Source of the DNA: Juglans regia
Taxonomy: Eukaryota; Streptophyta; Magnoliopsida; Fagales; Juglandaceae
Assembly: GCF_001411555.2 (NCBI RefSeq)
Contig: NC_049912.1
Coordinates: forward strand, 27,103,722-27,167,721
Reading direction: 5' to 3'
Length of the DNA: 64,000 nt
Both the position numbers and the translations under genes were made by a program. The notes beneath the pieces are model-generated. The model was not told where the DNA came from, did not search any database, and was given only the letters and a program-made list of their open reading frames with translations. Of the stretch, positions 46,495 to 59,400 are shown piece after piece (position 1 is the stretch's first letter; every line of letters begins with the position of its first letter).

Positions 46495-47610
46495 TCGAAG
46501 ATCAAATTTTAATTGGATTGAGGTTTTGGATTTCAGAAACCTGAAACCCCAATCGATCTAACAGAGCTCAGTCCTCCAGTCTGGCCAGGTACTCTCTCTC
46601 TCTCTCTCTCTCTCATTTCTGTTCGGTTGCCGAGAAAACGGGAGAAGCGAATTTAAACGTGAATTTGGATTCCTTTTATTGCAATTCTGAACTTCCGAAG
46701 TTTCACTAGCCTTAATTGGTATACATGATTTCGTTTATTTGAGGTGATTTGTCATTTATTTATTGGTTTTCCTGGCGACCAAACAGAGGACAAAAGTTGT
46801 AGATTATAAATTTATTTTGCTCTGATAATGAGTCCTCTGCTTAGCTACTGAGTGGAGTGTTATTAGGTTCTAAATTGCTAATATTATTTTTTATTCGTTC
46901 TCTTAGCTACCAAACAGAGGGATTTCTTAAATTTTATATAGGCTTATATTCTGCAGTCCAACTTCTGTGCATTATTGAGGGATTTTAGCTTCAAGAGCCT
47001 GGACTTGCGCATCTAATACTTAGCTACTTTCACAAACCACAGGTATCTTAAGGTCTATTCTTTTTATATGCTTATTGCTTGGTTTTTATTGCACTCGCTA
47101 TGGTTTCTGAAAAAATCAAATAAAATAAATGCTAATGGCAATTTGGTTAGTTGTAGTTGGTTTGTTCTCTGCCACTTCGTGCAAAATAAACGGATCAATT
47201 GCCAAGAAATGTTGCTTTATTTGAGACTTTTTTAGTGAAAATTTCAATTAGTTATCAGTGAAGTTTAGCCGTATAAGCTGTATTTTCTTAGACGGTTTTT
47301 CACCTCTTTCAACAAATCTTCGAGCAGTCCTTGTTCAATTTATGGTATGCCTTATTGCTGAGAAAATGCTGAAATGAAAAGAAAATAGATTATTTAATAG
47401 TATCTATTTTTAATCTGAGAATGGACCTCATAATTCTCTAATTTTGACCCATTTGACCTGTGGAATGAACTACGCCACTGAATTTTACTGAAAACTTTAT
47501 TTTGTAGTACTTGAATATGTTCCTCTTAGTAATTTCTTGGAAACTAAACAGTGGGTAATAAGTTCATTATCAGTTTGCAGATAGTGTGTTTCAATTTAAA
47601 ATATCCTAAG

Positions 47611-49891
47611 ATGAGCAACACAGTACAGAAAACTCCCAGATCTGGGAGACAGTCATTGTTTTTCCAAGATTTGGCATCTCCTGTTTCTGCCAGGAGAGGG
47701 AAGTTTTCAAGTCCAGGCCAGGCAGCTGCAGTATCTGCTCTATGGCGTGAGAACTTTGCCGGGTCAGATCTTCCGCCTCCTCCTGTTTACACCTTGGAAG
47801 ACCGCTCAGATTTTTCTCCTGAATCTGGAATTCCAGATTACCCAATGTCTCCAGAAGTCAAATCGGACCCCAGAACTCCGCTCCAAAGTTCTGGTCAGAA
47901 TTTTTTGACTTCGGGGAAAACCAAATCAGAGACAAGCACTTCTTATGCCCTGATGGGTCCACAGCAAAACCAACAGAGTTCTGCTGGTTTGAGTTGGTGG
48001 TCATCTGCAAAGAGTGGTAGAGAGCAAGATGAGAAAGGAAAGAGTTCACCTGTTGAGGGTGTGGTTCAGCCTGGTGCTTTGATCACACTTCCGCCACCAA
48101 GGGAAGTTGCAAGACCGGCGATGCAGAGGAATTGCTCACCCACATGGAATCTCGATGTGGAAGAATGGGTTACCGTTTATGGGTATATTTTTAACCTTTC
48201 TTTTTTTTTTTTTAATTTTAATGATTATGCCTATATCTTATTTGTCTTTAATCTTTCCTCATCCCTGCTCTGCTCAAGGCTCTTCAAAGGGTGGTATCAA
48301 TGGAAAGTTTTAGGAAACATTGCTTTGCAGTGTTGGAAGTTTGACACGGAATATAAAAAAAGTTTGACATTATTCATACTGGGAGCATTGCTTCTTATGG
48401 GAGATTTACATTTATTGTTTGCCAAACCTTCTTGTGAAGATTGTGATTACTGAGTTATGTGCCTACACTTTGCTTATTGAATACTTTATATCTTGTGCAA
48501 TAAATTACATAAGGAGATCCAATTATGCATTACAAGCACTTGTAGGATGGTTCTCTGCAACACTATTTAAGTTATAGGGGTAACATAAGTGCTTTTGTCT
48601 TCTTCTTCTTCTTCTTTTTTTAAATGGACAACCAATTGAAATTTGTATATATGGTGTTCTCTTCTTTATCTTATACAGTATTTTTCATGCTGTTGATCTT
48701 ATATCAAGTAGCCGCCTTGTCTTAAAGTGAATGGAAATAGGCTGATGGGGTTTATATATCTCTACCCAAGGCAATAGAAGGCTTGAATAGTTGTGGTCTC
48801 AAAATGCAGGTGAAGGACATGAATAAACATTTTGGTGGTAAGAGGCTCATTAGTTGACTGACTATTTGATGCTCATTGAGGCATCTTTGGGGCTTCTAAT
48901 TTCCGTATACATAATAGACTAGTTTCAAGGTTGAAGATCCCTCATGGTTGTTTTCCAGCTTTGAAACATAAAGTTCTACAGCTTGAAGCTTCTAGGTCTG
49001 CATATATGCATCTTACTTGAGTCATAAACCCTTTGAAGCTTTATTTGTCATATTCCTTAGTAATCAACCATGTAAATATACGAAATGTGCTTGTTTATTC
49101 ATTTATGATATTGTAGTTTTATAATACTGTTTCTTTTTCCCTTTCCAGGTTTTCCCCAGCTGATACAAACCTAATATTAAGGGAGTTTGAAAAGTGTGGT
49201 GTGATTTTGAAACATGTTCCCGGTCCAAGATATGCCAACTGGATGCACATTCTGTATCAGGTTTGTTTGGTTCTTTGTTTGGTTTTTTGTGTTTTTTCCT
49301 GTCATTGCAAGTTGGATAGATGTGGTAATAAAACACCAGCAATCTCTTTATTCCATCTTTTCTTTGGGCCTTTGACGTTACTATTACGCTGTAAATTTGA
49401 AAAGCATTCTTGTCAGTCCTACTGATTAGAAGTGTATGCCAAATTGGGACTTAAACTCAGAAGATGATAGCTGCTTCATAATTGTTTTATCTTGACCCAT
49501 TTGGGGCCTTCTCCTATTCTTTCTGATGTTTGGAGTTTGGACAAAGTATGTACTGATTTTGTTGTTTTTGCCGGTGCAGAATCGATTTGATGCTCAGAAG
49601 GCTCTCAGCAAAAATAGCATGCAAATTAATGGGGTACTAATCGTTGGTGTCAAGACATTGGATCCGATGCAACGCCAGGCTTTGGATGAAAGGCTTAGCA
49701 ATCAGGGATTCATGACCTTACCACCTACTCCACCATCCACAAAATCCTCGGACCTGAACACATCAAAGGCCCCTACTCGTCCTTACTATCTTCAAAATGG
49801 CAATACCAGTGCAAGGCAGTCCAGAGGGGCCATTGCTTCCCCAACAGAATCTTTGGCCTCCAAAATCGTGGATTTGATGTTTGGAGTTTAG
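47611..49891 (+). CDS. NUP35: Nuclear pore protein NUP35 (MPPN/RRM-like), 331 aa
   Basis: Exons 47611-48182, 49149-49260 and 49580-49891 with GT-AG junctions. I start at MSNTVQKTPRSGRQSLFFQD; the open frame begins earlier (47551) but that part is leader after an acceptor at 47580. The N-terminal half is Ser/Pro-rich and disordered with TPRSGRQS and SPVSARRGK motifs. Residues about 186-257 (WVTVYGFSP, REFEKCGVILKHVPGP, NWMHILYQNRFDAQKAL, GVLIVGVKTLD) form the Nup35-type RRM that dimerises. The C-terminus ends SLASKIVDLMFGV, a likely amphipathic membrane-binding helix. NUP35 (Nup53/MPPN) is a linker of the inner ring of the nuclear pore. Known plant copies have the same length. Confidence 0.94.
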
Positions 49892-50902
49892 GCGGGCCAA
49901 CAGTCTTTTAGCCATTTATGTGCAACGTCGCAGGTAATTTAACATACAGAATAGAGTTTTAGCACTTGTAAGCTTGAAGCACTTTTTTTTTGGTCCCTCC
50001 CATGGAGAAATGTTTGGTTTTTTGTTGAAATGGTGCAAGATTGAAAGTACCATTTAGTTCGAGGTTGATATGCGACTTATGCCATCTGGAAAGCTGTAAC
50101 GTGAAAGCAACAAGATGCCTTAGCATGTGAATATCTGAGGTTGATTTATTTGTTAATCTACCTACCAATGTAGTAGGTCGTTGTAATTGTACAGGCAAAG
50201 GGACAATGAAACATAAGATCGGAAATATTTGTTTGAAATTTAGCTCGTAAAATGAAAAGCTTATTACGGAAAACATTATTTACAACTAAATTATAGATTA
50301 AAAAAAATTATACATCTTTTTCCTCGCATTAAGTACATCTCAGATTCAGAATTTCTGACGCCCGGTTACACCTCCAAATGTTGACGGGAGTAAGTTGTCT
50401 TCTGAATATGTTCATAGTAATGTTTTCGAGAAATAAGAAAGTCTTGATTAGCATTAAAATAAGATATCATTTGTCAAGAAAGGCCGATGCTTTATATTAA
50501 TTTTGAATAGCAACTCACGTGAAACACTATCTTTTCTGTGTGAAACAAGAAATTATGACACTTGACAAATTAACTCGACTCCAAAAAAAAGAAAAAAAAA
50601 AAACTGAACTAAACCAAACCAATCAAAGCATCAATTCCATGACACTGTTCACTCATTTTTTTCCTTTTGTTTTAATACTTAAATATGTGTGTTTAAATAT
50701 AATGATAAAAGTGACCAATTACATATTAATTAAATAAAATTGTGTGGTGTAAGGCTTGTTTATATAATTTCTCTAGATTTTATAATCGAGATCATTTCTG
50801 ATTTGTTGACTGAATTGAATGATCTAATGTAAAGAGACGGACATAGTATTAAATACTTATGTGGGGTCAAATCTATTTGAAAATATTATACTAATAATAT
50901 TA
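49892..50902. other. NUP35 3' UTR and spacer
   Basis: Probable NUP35 3' UTR for the first few hundred bases, then AT-rich spacer. No feature is recognised. Confidence 0.5.
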
Positions 50903-51884
50903 GGAAAATGTTAAGGAGTCCGATTTGGACTGCCGTGACAGAGGAGACAGGTTCATTGGGCAAGGGAGATGGAGACAGAGATGCGAGGGAGGGGAGATGG
51001 AGACGCGAGGGAGATGGGATGGGAGACGGCGAATGAGTTCAGTGGGCAGGGGGAATCTTCGTGAGAGGGATCTGGGTGAGGGAATGAAAAAGACAAAAAA
51101 AAAAAAAAATTGGTATTTCGCCATCAGAGGGGTTTGTGCGCTAGTCCGTAGAACGTGTACTTTCTTTTTGCAGGTTTTGTCTATATTTTGTGTGTTTGCT
51201 TTTGCGGTGGATCCGTAGGGTTGTATACATTTTTTATACAGTTCCTTGCCTTGAGGGATAGATTCATATATATATATATATATATATTAGTTTTGGCAAG
51301 TGAAAGGAAAAAAAGAAAATTTTCATCCCGAATGAGGCCTTTGGAGAGTAAGTAGTAATGAGGATATATTTTAGGTCTTGAAATGTAAATATGCTTTTGT
51401 AGAACAGTGCCAATTGCCAAACGTTTAATTGTTTTTGGAAATGTTAAAGAACTTTTAATTGTATAGTCAAATTCTAGCACTAATTGATGATGTTCTTGAT
51501 GATATCCAAGACCTGAGTTGCTCAGTTATTTCTACTCAGACGTGATGAATGGCCTTGGAGAAGAATTGGGCAGTGATTGGCGGGCAAGAGAGATGGGTTC
51601 ACTAGGCAGGAGAGATGGAGACAGAGGCGCGAGGGAGAGGAGATGGAGACACGGGGGAGATGGGATGGGAGGCGGCGAATGAGTTCATTGGGAAGGGAGA
51701 GTCTTCATGAGAGAGATCTGGGTGAGGGAGGGAAAAAGATAAAAAAAAAGAAAAAAAAGAAAAAAAGAAAGAAAGTAAAAAAGAAAAAAGAAAGAAGGAA
51801 AAAAAAAAAAAAAAAGGACGGGAATGCCAACTTCCTATGTTAGACGGAAAATGCAAACGGGAGTTGGGCTTTCCAGCATTTTCC
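50903..51884. mobile_element. Mutator-like non-autonomous element
   Basis: It is flanked by an exact 9-bp direct repeat ATAATATTA (50894-50902, 51885-51893), the duplication size of Mutator-like elements. Ends are GGAAAATGTT and, reversed, GGAAAATGCT, a short inverted repeat. Inside are two GA-rich direct repeats (about 50940-51085 and 51590-51735) sharing blocks such as GGCGAATGAGTTCA and GAGATCTGGGTGAGGGA, each followed by an A-rich tract. No transposase. The repeats make long artefactual open frames. Confidence 0.7.
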
Positions 51885-51894
51885 ATAATATTAA

Positions 51895-52217
51895 CCCCGT
51901 TTAGAACTTAGAATCTAATCTAATTTTAATGACATCTAAATTTTTAAATATTTAATTTTTAAAATTATTAAATTCATCTTAATTCAAAATCTCTTTACAC
52001 GTAAGACTTACAACCTTTTTCAACTCAATACCTATTTACACATATAACTCACAATCTTTTTTAACTTTCTATAAATATATCTAAACTCATATTAACATCT
52101 AAATAAATCTAAACTCATCTTAGATGAATTCTACAAAACTCACTCTATCATCTCAACTTACTATTATTAAAAAATAATTTAATCTATCTCAACTCAGTTC
52201 AAGATACACACAGGGCC
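51895..52217. mobile_element. MITE next to the Mutator-like element
   Basis: TAA flanks both sides (51892-51894, 52218-52220). It starts CCCCGTTTAGAAC and ends AGTTCAAGATACACACAGGGCC; the body is AT-rich with several CTAAACTCATCTTA-type words. Its left TAA overlaps the right target duplication of the neighbour, so the two insertions abut. Confidence 0.55.
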
Positions 52218-52763
52218 TAAATGTCGTATAACCCAAATGATGTATTTATCTAATCTGAAACATCTAATTCGCTAAGGTACCAGAGGATGCTTATTCTAGA
52301 TCATGTTAGTGTTATTGTATTTATATTTTTTTAATAATTATATGAAAAAGGCATGCAGTGCATAATATTACATATCATTGAAATGATTACGAGCTGGAGG
52401 ATTAGTAACCGGAGGGATCTGAGCTCTCTCTGTTTAAAAACTCCCCCCGCGCTCGTCTTTATTACGGGAACAAATTTGTTTTCAGAGATAAGATGAGATG
52501 AGATGAGATGAGTTGAGATTAAAGTTAAAAAGTTGTGTATTTGAGATAAATAATACGGGTCGGATATATTCATTTTTTACTCAAGTGATAATGCGGCTAT
52601 TATCACTTGCATTAATAATTCCTCTATTATTCGCATTATCCCCGGCCAGATTAAATATATATATATATATGTATATATATCACCACATGATGTTGGCATT
52701 GGCAAGACGACCAGGAATTACATTTTCGAAATCGTCACAGTTTTTAATGCTTCCGAGGAATTG

Positions 52764-52798
<35 letters not shown>

Positions 52799-52951
52799 GG
52801 GGGGGGCGTGGTGGGAAAAAACATGCAATCACAAAGAAATTCTCAAGTACCAAAATATGTTTTTTGAAGTAGTCAGAGCGTGGGTTTCACTGTAACAACC
52901 TCATTGCTACATCAATGGCAGATAATTATCCCTTCCCTCAATTTGGATCAT
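52218..52951. other. Spacer downstream of the ankyrin gene
   Basis: It contains a (GAGAT)n scrap near 52490-52515 from the MITE family, a (TA)n run at about 52653-52679, and an uninterrupted 31-base A run (52764-52794) followed by a GGGCGGGGGGGGCG patch. No gene. Confidence 0.55.
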
Positions 52952-55443
52952 TCAGTATGGGTGATATCCTCGGGACATGGAACTACTAATGTCAGAGTTG
53001 GTGGAGAAACTGGATTGTGATCTGCGTTCTTTTTTAACATCAGCGTCACTGGAGTTAGGCCGGACGTCGACTCTGATGTTGGGATTGGCAGATGTTGACT
53101 GGATTTTGCCATCAGAGGACGTAGGCTTGGGCGCAACAGTCCCATCCTTTTTACCTTTGTCTTTCCTCCACTTCAACTTCCTCAACCAGTGTGTAGCCAA
53201 AGTGTGTCCCAGATAGAGGAATAGAGTTCCCATGGTACTTGCACAGATAACGATCAGAGCCTCAAACATCCATTCCAACCCAGGACGATGTACAATCATC
53301 CACGTGGCTGCAAAATAAGATGTAGCCATGCATGACACAGCCACCCACATGACCTTGTGGATAATCACCAGCAGCCTCATTAGTAGTTTTCTCTGAAAGG
53401 GAATGATGCTGACTAGAATTATAACAATGCTTAAAGATGTGAACAATGCTAAGTTATTGCTTATTATGAAGACCTTGAAAGCTGTTTTTTCCTTCAATGT
53501 TGAATTTTCCTTTTTTCCTTCCGGGGAAAAAATACCAGGAGGAGGGTTCATGCCAGCAGTAAAAGCCACTGTAGCAATCAGGATTGAAACTAGAGTGATT
53601 GTGTTCCTAGCATTTTGCAGTGCCTCCCAGTATATGTCATGTCTTTTATATCGACGGTCATTATAGAATTTTGCTAGTTCTTCCCGTCTCCTTCTGCTGA
53701 GGCGCTTGTGTCTTGATGCATTGCTCAAATGACTAGCTGTCTTCCTTGGTGAATACTCTGGTTTTGTTGTGTTATCATCCTGAATTTCGTTTGTCTCTTC
53801 AACTTGATGGTGGATTGAATTTACTTCAGAACTGTTTCTTTTGTTGGATGGATCATCGACTTCGTTTGTCATACTCAACATTCTAGCACCTTTTCTTCCA
53901 CCAGATCTCTCCAACAAGTCCTTAATATCAGGAAATTTATCCATTCTGTCAGCCTGATCGAGAATGTCAAGAGCTGTGAGTCCCTCACAATTCTCGGAGT
54001 TGATCTTCGGTGTTGTTTCATTGATCAAGTACGCCACCATCTGGAACAAAACTCAAGGGTTAGAGAAGAATTAAAGAAGAAAGTCCAATTAGAACACACA
54101 AACATACACACATGAAAACACAATAACAAGAGTGGTCTTGGGGAAGCGACCCAAAAAAGAGGGAGAGACCAAGTTCTTAATTTTCCAAACTGTAAATCAG
54201 GTCAATTGCCAGATCATGCCATCAGCATATTGGAATATTGCAGTTCATCCAAATAGCACAACCTTAACTAAAAATAAATACGATCATTCCTTACCTGAGA
54301 ACATCCTCTAGAGACAGCAAGATGCAATAGAGTGTTGCCCAATTTATCTGTGCGGTGGAAGAGATCAGTATCATGGAAGGCACCCACCAACCACATGAAA
54401 GCATCGTAGTGCTTGTATTTCACAGTTAAATGAAAAACTGTTTCTCCTTGTCTTGTGAGATGGTGAAAGCATATGGGAGCCATGCGCTCAAATTCTTCAA
54501 AAGTCTCAGTTTTGCCGTTCATGGCTGCCAAATGCAGTGGCATGTAACCTGTGCTACTGAACTGCAGAGCGATGTCCAGTCCAAGATACAACAGCATTTT
54601 TGTTATTTCCAGGTGCCCACTGTTACATGCATAGTGCAATGGAGAATATCCATTCTTGTCAAACGTGATAGCAAGGCCCGGGCACACATTTAATAACTCT
54701 CTAACAATATCTTCCAAAAAGTAGCAAACCCAGGAGTATTAATTAGTTAAAAATTAAAATATTGGAGGAAGGAAAAATCTAATTATAAACGATTATGCGT
54801 ATTAATACGTGCACTCATTTAATATGATTGGTTAGAAAATAGATTTTATTGAAAACAGTACTAATTTGAATTTAGAATATAAATGCAACAACATTAATAA
54901 ATAGATTGGTACGCAAATTTGTTTGTACATTACAAAACTCAAACAAATACTCTCTGGACTACATGAAGTTGCTACTACGTACGCACCTTTGAAACCTCTC
55001 GAGGCAGCTACGTGAAGACAAGTTGCATCAAGACCCTCATCTTCTAAGCCTACCAACCAGGACTGATTCAAAAGGATCTTCACCACATCCAGGTGCCCAT
55101 TACTGCAAGCCACAAAAAATGGACTTTGGTTTTCAGCATTAAGTTTACAAGCTGCCTCGGGATTGGCCTCCAATAGCAGCTTTAAGACCTCAGTTTGACC
55201 GTGACGACAAGCCTCATGTAGTGGAGTCTCTAACTTAGCATTCTCTGCATCGACGAACATGGGCCGCAGCTTCAAAACTTCCTTCACCAATGCAGTGTCT
55301 CCGAATCTTGATGCCCAGTGTAACACCGTGTTCATGGATTCAGCTGTTCTTTGATCGAGAAAATCTTCATTCTCGCGAACTAAATTGATGAAAGTGTTTT
55401 CATCGTTTTTTGCGACGGCCTCCATTAATAGTCTTGGATCCAT
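52952..55443 (-). CDS. Ankyrin-repeat PGG-domain membrane protein (653 aa)
   Basis: Exons from the start: 55443-54987, 54710-54295, 54040-52952, with GT-AG junctions (AAAG|GTGCGT, TCTCAG|GTAAGG). Residues about 35-330 hold ankyrin repeats (e.g. NTVLHWASRFGDTALVKEVL, TPLHEACRHGQTEVLKLLL, SPLHYACNSGHLEITKMLL, LGNTLLHLAVSRG). A basic linker (RHKRLSRRRREELAKF) precedes the PGG-type domain (about 435-550; ARNTITLVSILIATVAFTAG) with about four membrane segments (roughly 439-458, 485-505, 515-540, 550-571). The C-tail is Ser-rich and cytosolic by analogy. The domain order is that of plant ACD6/BDA1/ITN1-type proteins, which act in defence, salicylate or ABA signalling at membranes; the precise relative is unclear. 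The usual PGG triplet reads PPPGI here. Confidence 0.92.
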
Positions 55444-55750
55444 TCCTGTAAGCTGCTAAGACTAGAGAAAAACCTTGTTCAGTGCGGTGATAAATCTAGC
55501 AGTTGAAAGAACTTATCCACTTCAAAAGCAGCTAGCAAAGAGAGAATGAAACGTTGCGATACATATAGAGAGAGAGGAGAGCAAAGATTGGAATTTTTTT
55601 TTAATTAAGTCTATTGTGTCGATTAAAAAAAATAAATAAATAACTTGTATAAGTTTTCCTCCTAAAAATATAGTTTTTAATAACCAATTTCTGCAATTAT
55701 TTTTTAAATGGAGCAGCAGCTTCCTAGTTCTATTTGTATCAAAATTTTTA

Positions 55751-55959
55751 GGGATGGTTTGAATTCAGAGATGAAATGAGATAAGATAATTTTAGATGAA
55801 AGATAAAAATAAAAATAAAAATTATTAGAATATTAATTTTTAATATTATTATTATTTTAGTATTTAAAAAAATTAAATTATTTATTATATTTTGTGTAAG
55901 AATTTGAAAAAATTGTAATGATGATATGAGATAAAATACTTTTTGAATCCAAACAGGCC
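55751..55959. mobile_element. PIF/Harbinger-like MITE with TTA duplication
   Basis: TTA flanks both ends (55748-55750, 55960-55962). The termini GGGATGGTTTGAATTCAGAG and, reversed, GGCCTGTTTGGATTCAAAAA are inverted repeats with mismatches. The interior contains TAATATTATTATTATTTTAG. Tourist-like MITEs have this size and this 3-bp target. Confidence 0.75.
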
Positions 55960-55977
55960 TTAATATTTGTGACGTCA

Positions 55978-56169
55978 TTTGGATTCAAAGCTGAGTTGAA
56001 ATAATTTTAGATGAGTTGAATAAAATATTATTAGAATATTATTTTAATATTACTATTGTTTTGGCATTTGAAAAATCTGAATTGTTTATTATATTTTGTG
56101 TGGTAATTTGAAAAAATTATAATAATGAGATGAGATGAATTAAAGTGTGTTTCGAATCTAAACGAAGCC
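55978..56169. mobile_element. MITE, second tandem copy
   Basis: It starts ATTTGGATTCAAAGCTGAG and ends TTTCGAATCTAAACGAAGCC about 20 bp after the previous copy, in the same orientation with the same internal blocks. A target duplication is not clear. Confidence 0.6.
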
Positions 56170-56282
56170 TAGTCAGTCTGAAAAATACATAATTTATATT
56201 GCTGACATTATTTATATGACGCTAATAATTTGTAATGAAAAACTCCTTTTTTTTAAAAAAAAAAAAAATTGCAGAAATTATT

Positions 56283-56462
56283 GGGTGAGTCTGGATTCCA
56301 TCTCAATTCATCATTACAACTTTTTTAAATTCTAACATAAAATATAATAAACAATTTAATTTTTTAAATCTTAAAATAATAATAATATTAAAAAATAATA
56401 TTCTAACAATATTTTATTTTCTCAACTTAACTCAACTCACTTCAATATTCAGACACATTTTA
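56283..56462. mobile_element. MITE, third copy in opposite orientation
   Basis: GTCTGGATTCCATCTCAATT starts it and TATTCAGACACATTTTAAGG ends it, with ACAATATTTTATTTTC in the core. It is inverted relative to the two preceding copies. Ends are approximate. Confidence 0.5.
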
Positions 56463-59400
56463 AGGTCCCATGCAATGGCTGTACTTAATTCCAGCCGGTT
56501 GACGTCAACTCTCGTGGCTTGACCTCAAGAAACTTTCACGACAATGAGAAAAAAATTGGCTGGCAACTTCCTACGTATCGTCTGTCACCGGCCCAGAAAT
56601 GCAGCCTTAAGATCCGAGTATCTTCCAGGAAGATTGCCAGAATATTTATTATTTACGCGTAGACGTTTTCTTTTATATGGGAGAAAAAAAACACATCAGG
56701 ACTTTTTCTTCTATCCGGAGACGCGGACATCTTGTTTTGATGGAAGATTTTTCTGAAAGACCTCTTCGTTTCTATACATATATAATAATAACTGATTTTT
56801 TATTTTTATTTTTCCATTTGAAATCTGTTCTTCTCTTTTTATAAGTTTCGAAATTACTATATAAATTTAGAAATCCATTTTTATACATATACATGCATTC
56901 CCTATACGTATTATCAAGGATTAATAATTTCTTTATAAAAATATATGCAATTGCTAATTAAAAAAATATTAAACTAAAAAAAACCATTTAAATTTAAAAC
57001 CAGTAAAAAAATTAAAAAAATAATATAAGTAAAATAAATCCACATGGGCATGAGTAAAAAACTCAATTAAAAACACAAGATAAGGTTAATTTAATGCATC
57101 AGACATTCCCTCATTTTTTTTCCTCTCTCTCTCCCTCCCTCTCATTTTTATTAATCCCATATAACTTATATAAGAAAATGATTATATCTTTCTAATTATT
57201 AGAAAATAAACAAATATATATTAATTAAACGTTGAGTTTCTTTTTTTGTTTGTCTTCCTCTCAAGTCTTTCAAAGGCACACGTGATTAATTATATATAAA
57301 TAAATAACATTATTACTTTAATACGTATTATAACTTTGTAAAAGATTGGACTTTGCTCTTGAGGGGCCCTAAAAAACGCGTCTTTCTATAAAGCAATTAA
57401 CATTGCCTTTTCTATAAACTACACCATAATTAAAAAAACTCCGAAAGTCTTACCAAAGGAAATATTACTTTTTTATAATAAAAAATTATTTTTATCAGTC
57501 ATTATTTATTATTTCATATTTTATAAAAAAAATTATAAATATAAAATATAAAAACGAATAATAACTAATACATACATCTTATATAATATTACAGCACCAT
57601 AACTTTCCATTAAAAAAAAAATATCTTCAAAGTCTTTCACGAAAGAGAGCCTTGTAGGCCCAGAACAAGGGTTTGTACTTTCAGAGAGTGGGCCGAAATA
57701 AGCTTTGCTAGCCAGGAATAAAGGCCTTGAGATTAGTAAGTGTGGGCTTGGATGTAACATGAAGGTAATATTTTGTTCAAGTAATTGGGGCCTTAAAGGT
57801 ATATTTATTTACTCCACTAGAACCGAAAATGAGGAAAAAAAATTATAAATTTTTGAGAAAATATATTTATAATTATGAATTATATATTTATCACATAATC
57901 ATTTTAAAAAAAGAAAATAAAATATAGAACTCATATAAAAAAAATTAATTTTTTAATAATAAACGTCACTCTTTTTTAAATGATTATGAGACGTTTATCT
58001 ATTTATATAAAATTATTTTAAACTCTCATAAGCTTCGATACATGTGCAATGTTTATGAGGATTACGCAAACCTGTATTTTGTTTCCAAAAATCTATATAA
58101 GAAATGATAAAACAACAAAACCTTTACAACTTTTCTACTGTCTTCAAATAAAATAATATTTTTTGAAATATTTGTTTTAATTTTAGTTTTGAGTTGATAT
58201 ATTTAATTTTTTTAAAAAAGAAAGTATTATTTTATTGATAAGTTGTAAATAAAATGCGGTTGGATTGTCATTAATTCTACCATTACTAGAGAAATGATAA
58301 AAGAACACCACCTTTACATGAATTAATTAATGTTTATCTTTCATGACATGCGCATTTTCCAGCGTAAGCATGATATCATCATCCATCACTACCATGTTCC
58401 ATATGAGAAACATGAAATAAAATGGAGTATATATGTTGTACGTTGTTTCAAATCACAATCCTTTTTTTGCATATTACAACCAATTCAGCTCATGTAGAGA
58501 ATCACCTTAACAACCAGAAAATCTTATTTCAAAGAGATGATAATGATGAAGTGACTGCATTTAAGTTATAATGTTTCAATCAGCTCAATAAATTTAAAAA
58601 AAAAAAAAAGGGTCATTGATCAAAATCGTCTTTGTAAAAGCTGGGGGACCCTACCATGCCCAATTAATTTGCAAAATTTGTTTCCATCCTTTGATTGATT
58701 AACAAAAGACCCTTCTTTAATTAATAGTAGTTGATTTTCATGACCTCCTCATCCCCAATGAAGAATTACTGGTACGTACAATAATTGAGAAGCTAGCTTG
58801 TTTGCCAGCTTTCCTGATCTAATATCTCTCCCTTTTTTCATCAAAATCATGAGTCCCTTTTCAAGTTTCCATCTCAATCAATGTTAAAGTACTCTTTCAG
58901 CGACCGGTGGTTTCATTTCAAACCACTATATATTCCACAGTACACAACATTGCGAAAGAGTATTATCAATTTATCATGATCATGAGTTGTCTCGCATTCT
59001 TCCTCATATACATTTTATCAAGTGTTTTCTTCGAAAAAGACTGCTATATATATTTACAAAAAAACAATTTCATAAATTAAAATATTATTTTATATAATCT
59101 GTTAGATCTATTTTATAATAAAAATAACTTTACATATAAATATCATGTAAACTAGTAAATTAATTTGGCAATTATGAACTAGAATGTCACAGATCGAGAA
59201 TAGGTAGGACCGACCACCTTGATTTTAAATCTATCAACATTTAGTAGGTTAAAATACTGAAGTCTGAAGAGTAGTCGGCCGGCCGTCAGTAGGGACCGAT
59301 TAACGTGGCTTTCGGCTTTTAAACATATGGCGCTGTCATCTCATCTGGCCGTTTGCGACAGCGAGCGATTAAATTCCTTGTATTAAATGCTTAGAATTAT

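Noticed and set aside
50900..51886. Arg/Lys-rich frames such as 50925-51218 and 51577-51843
   Set aside because: Products of GA-rich and A-rich repeats in a transposon.
56544..56756. 70-codon + frame with Arg/Phe-rich product
   Set aside because: No domain and no splice context; looks random.
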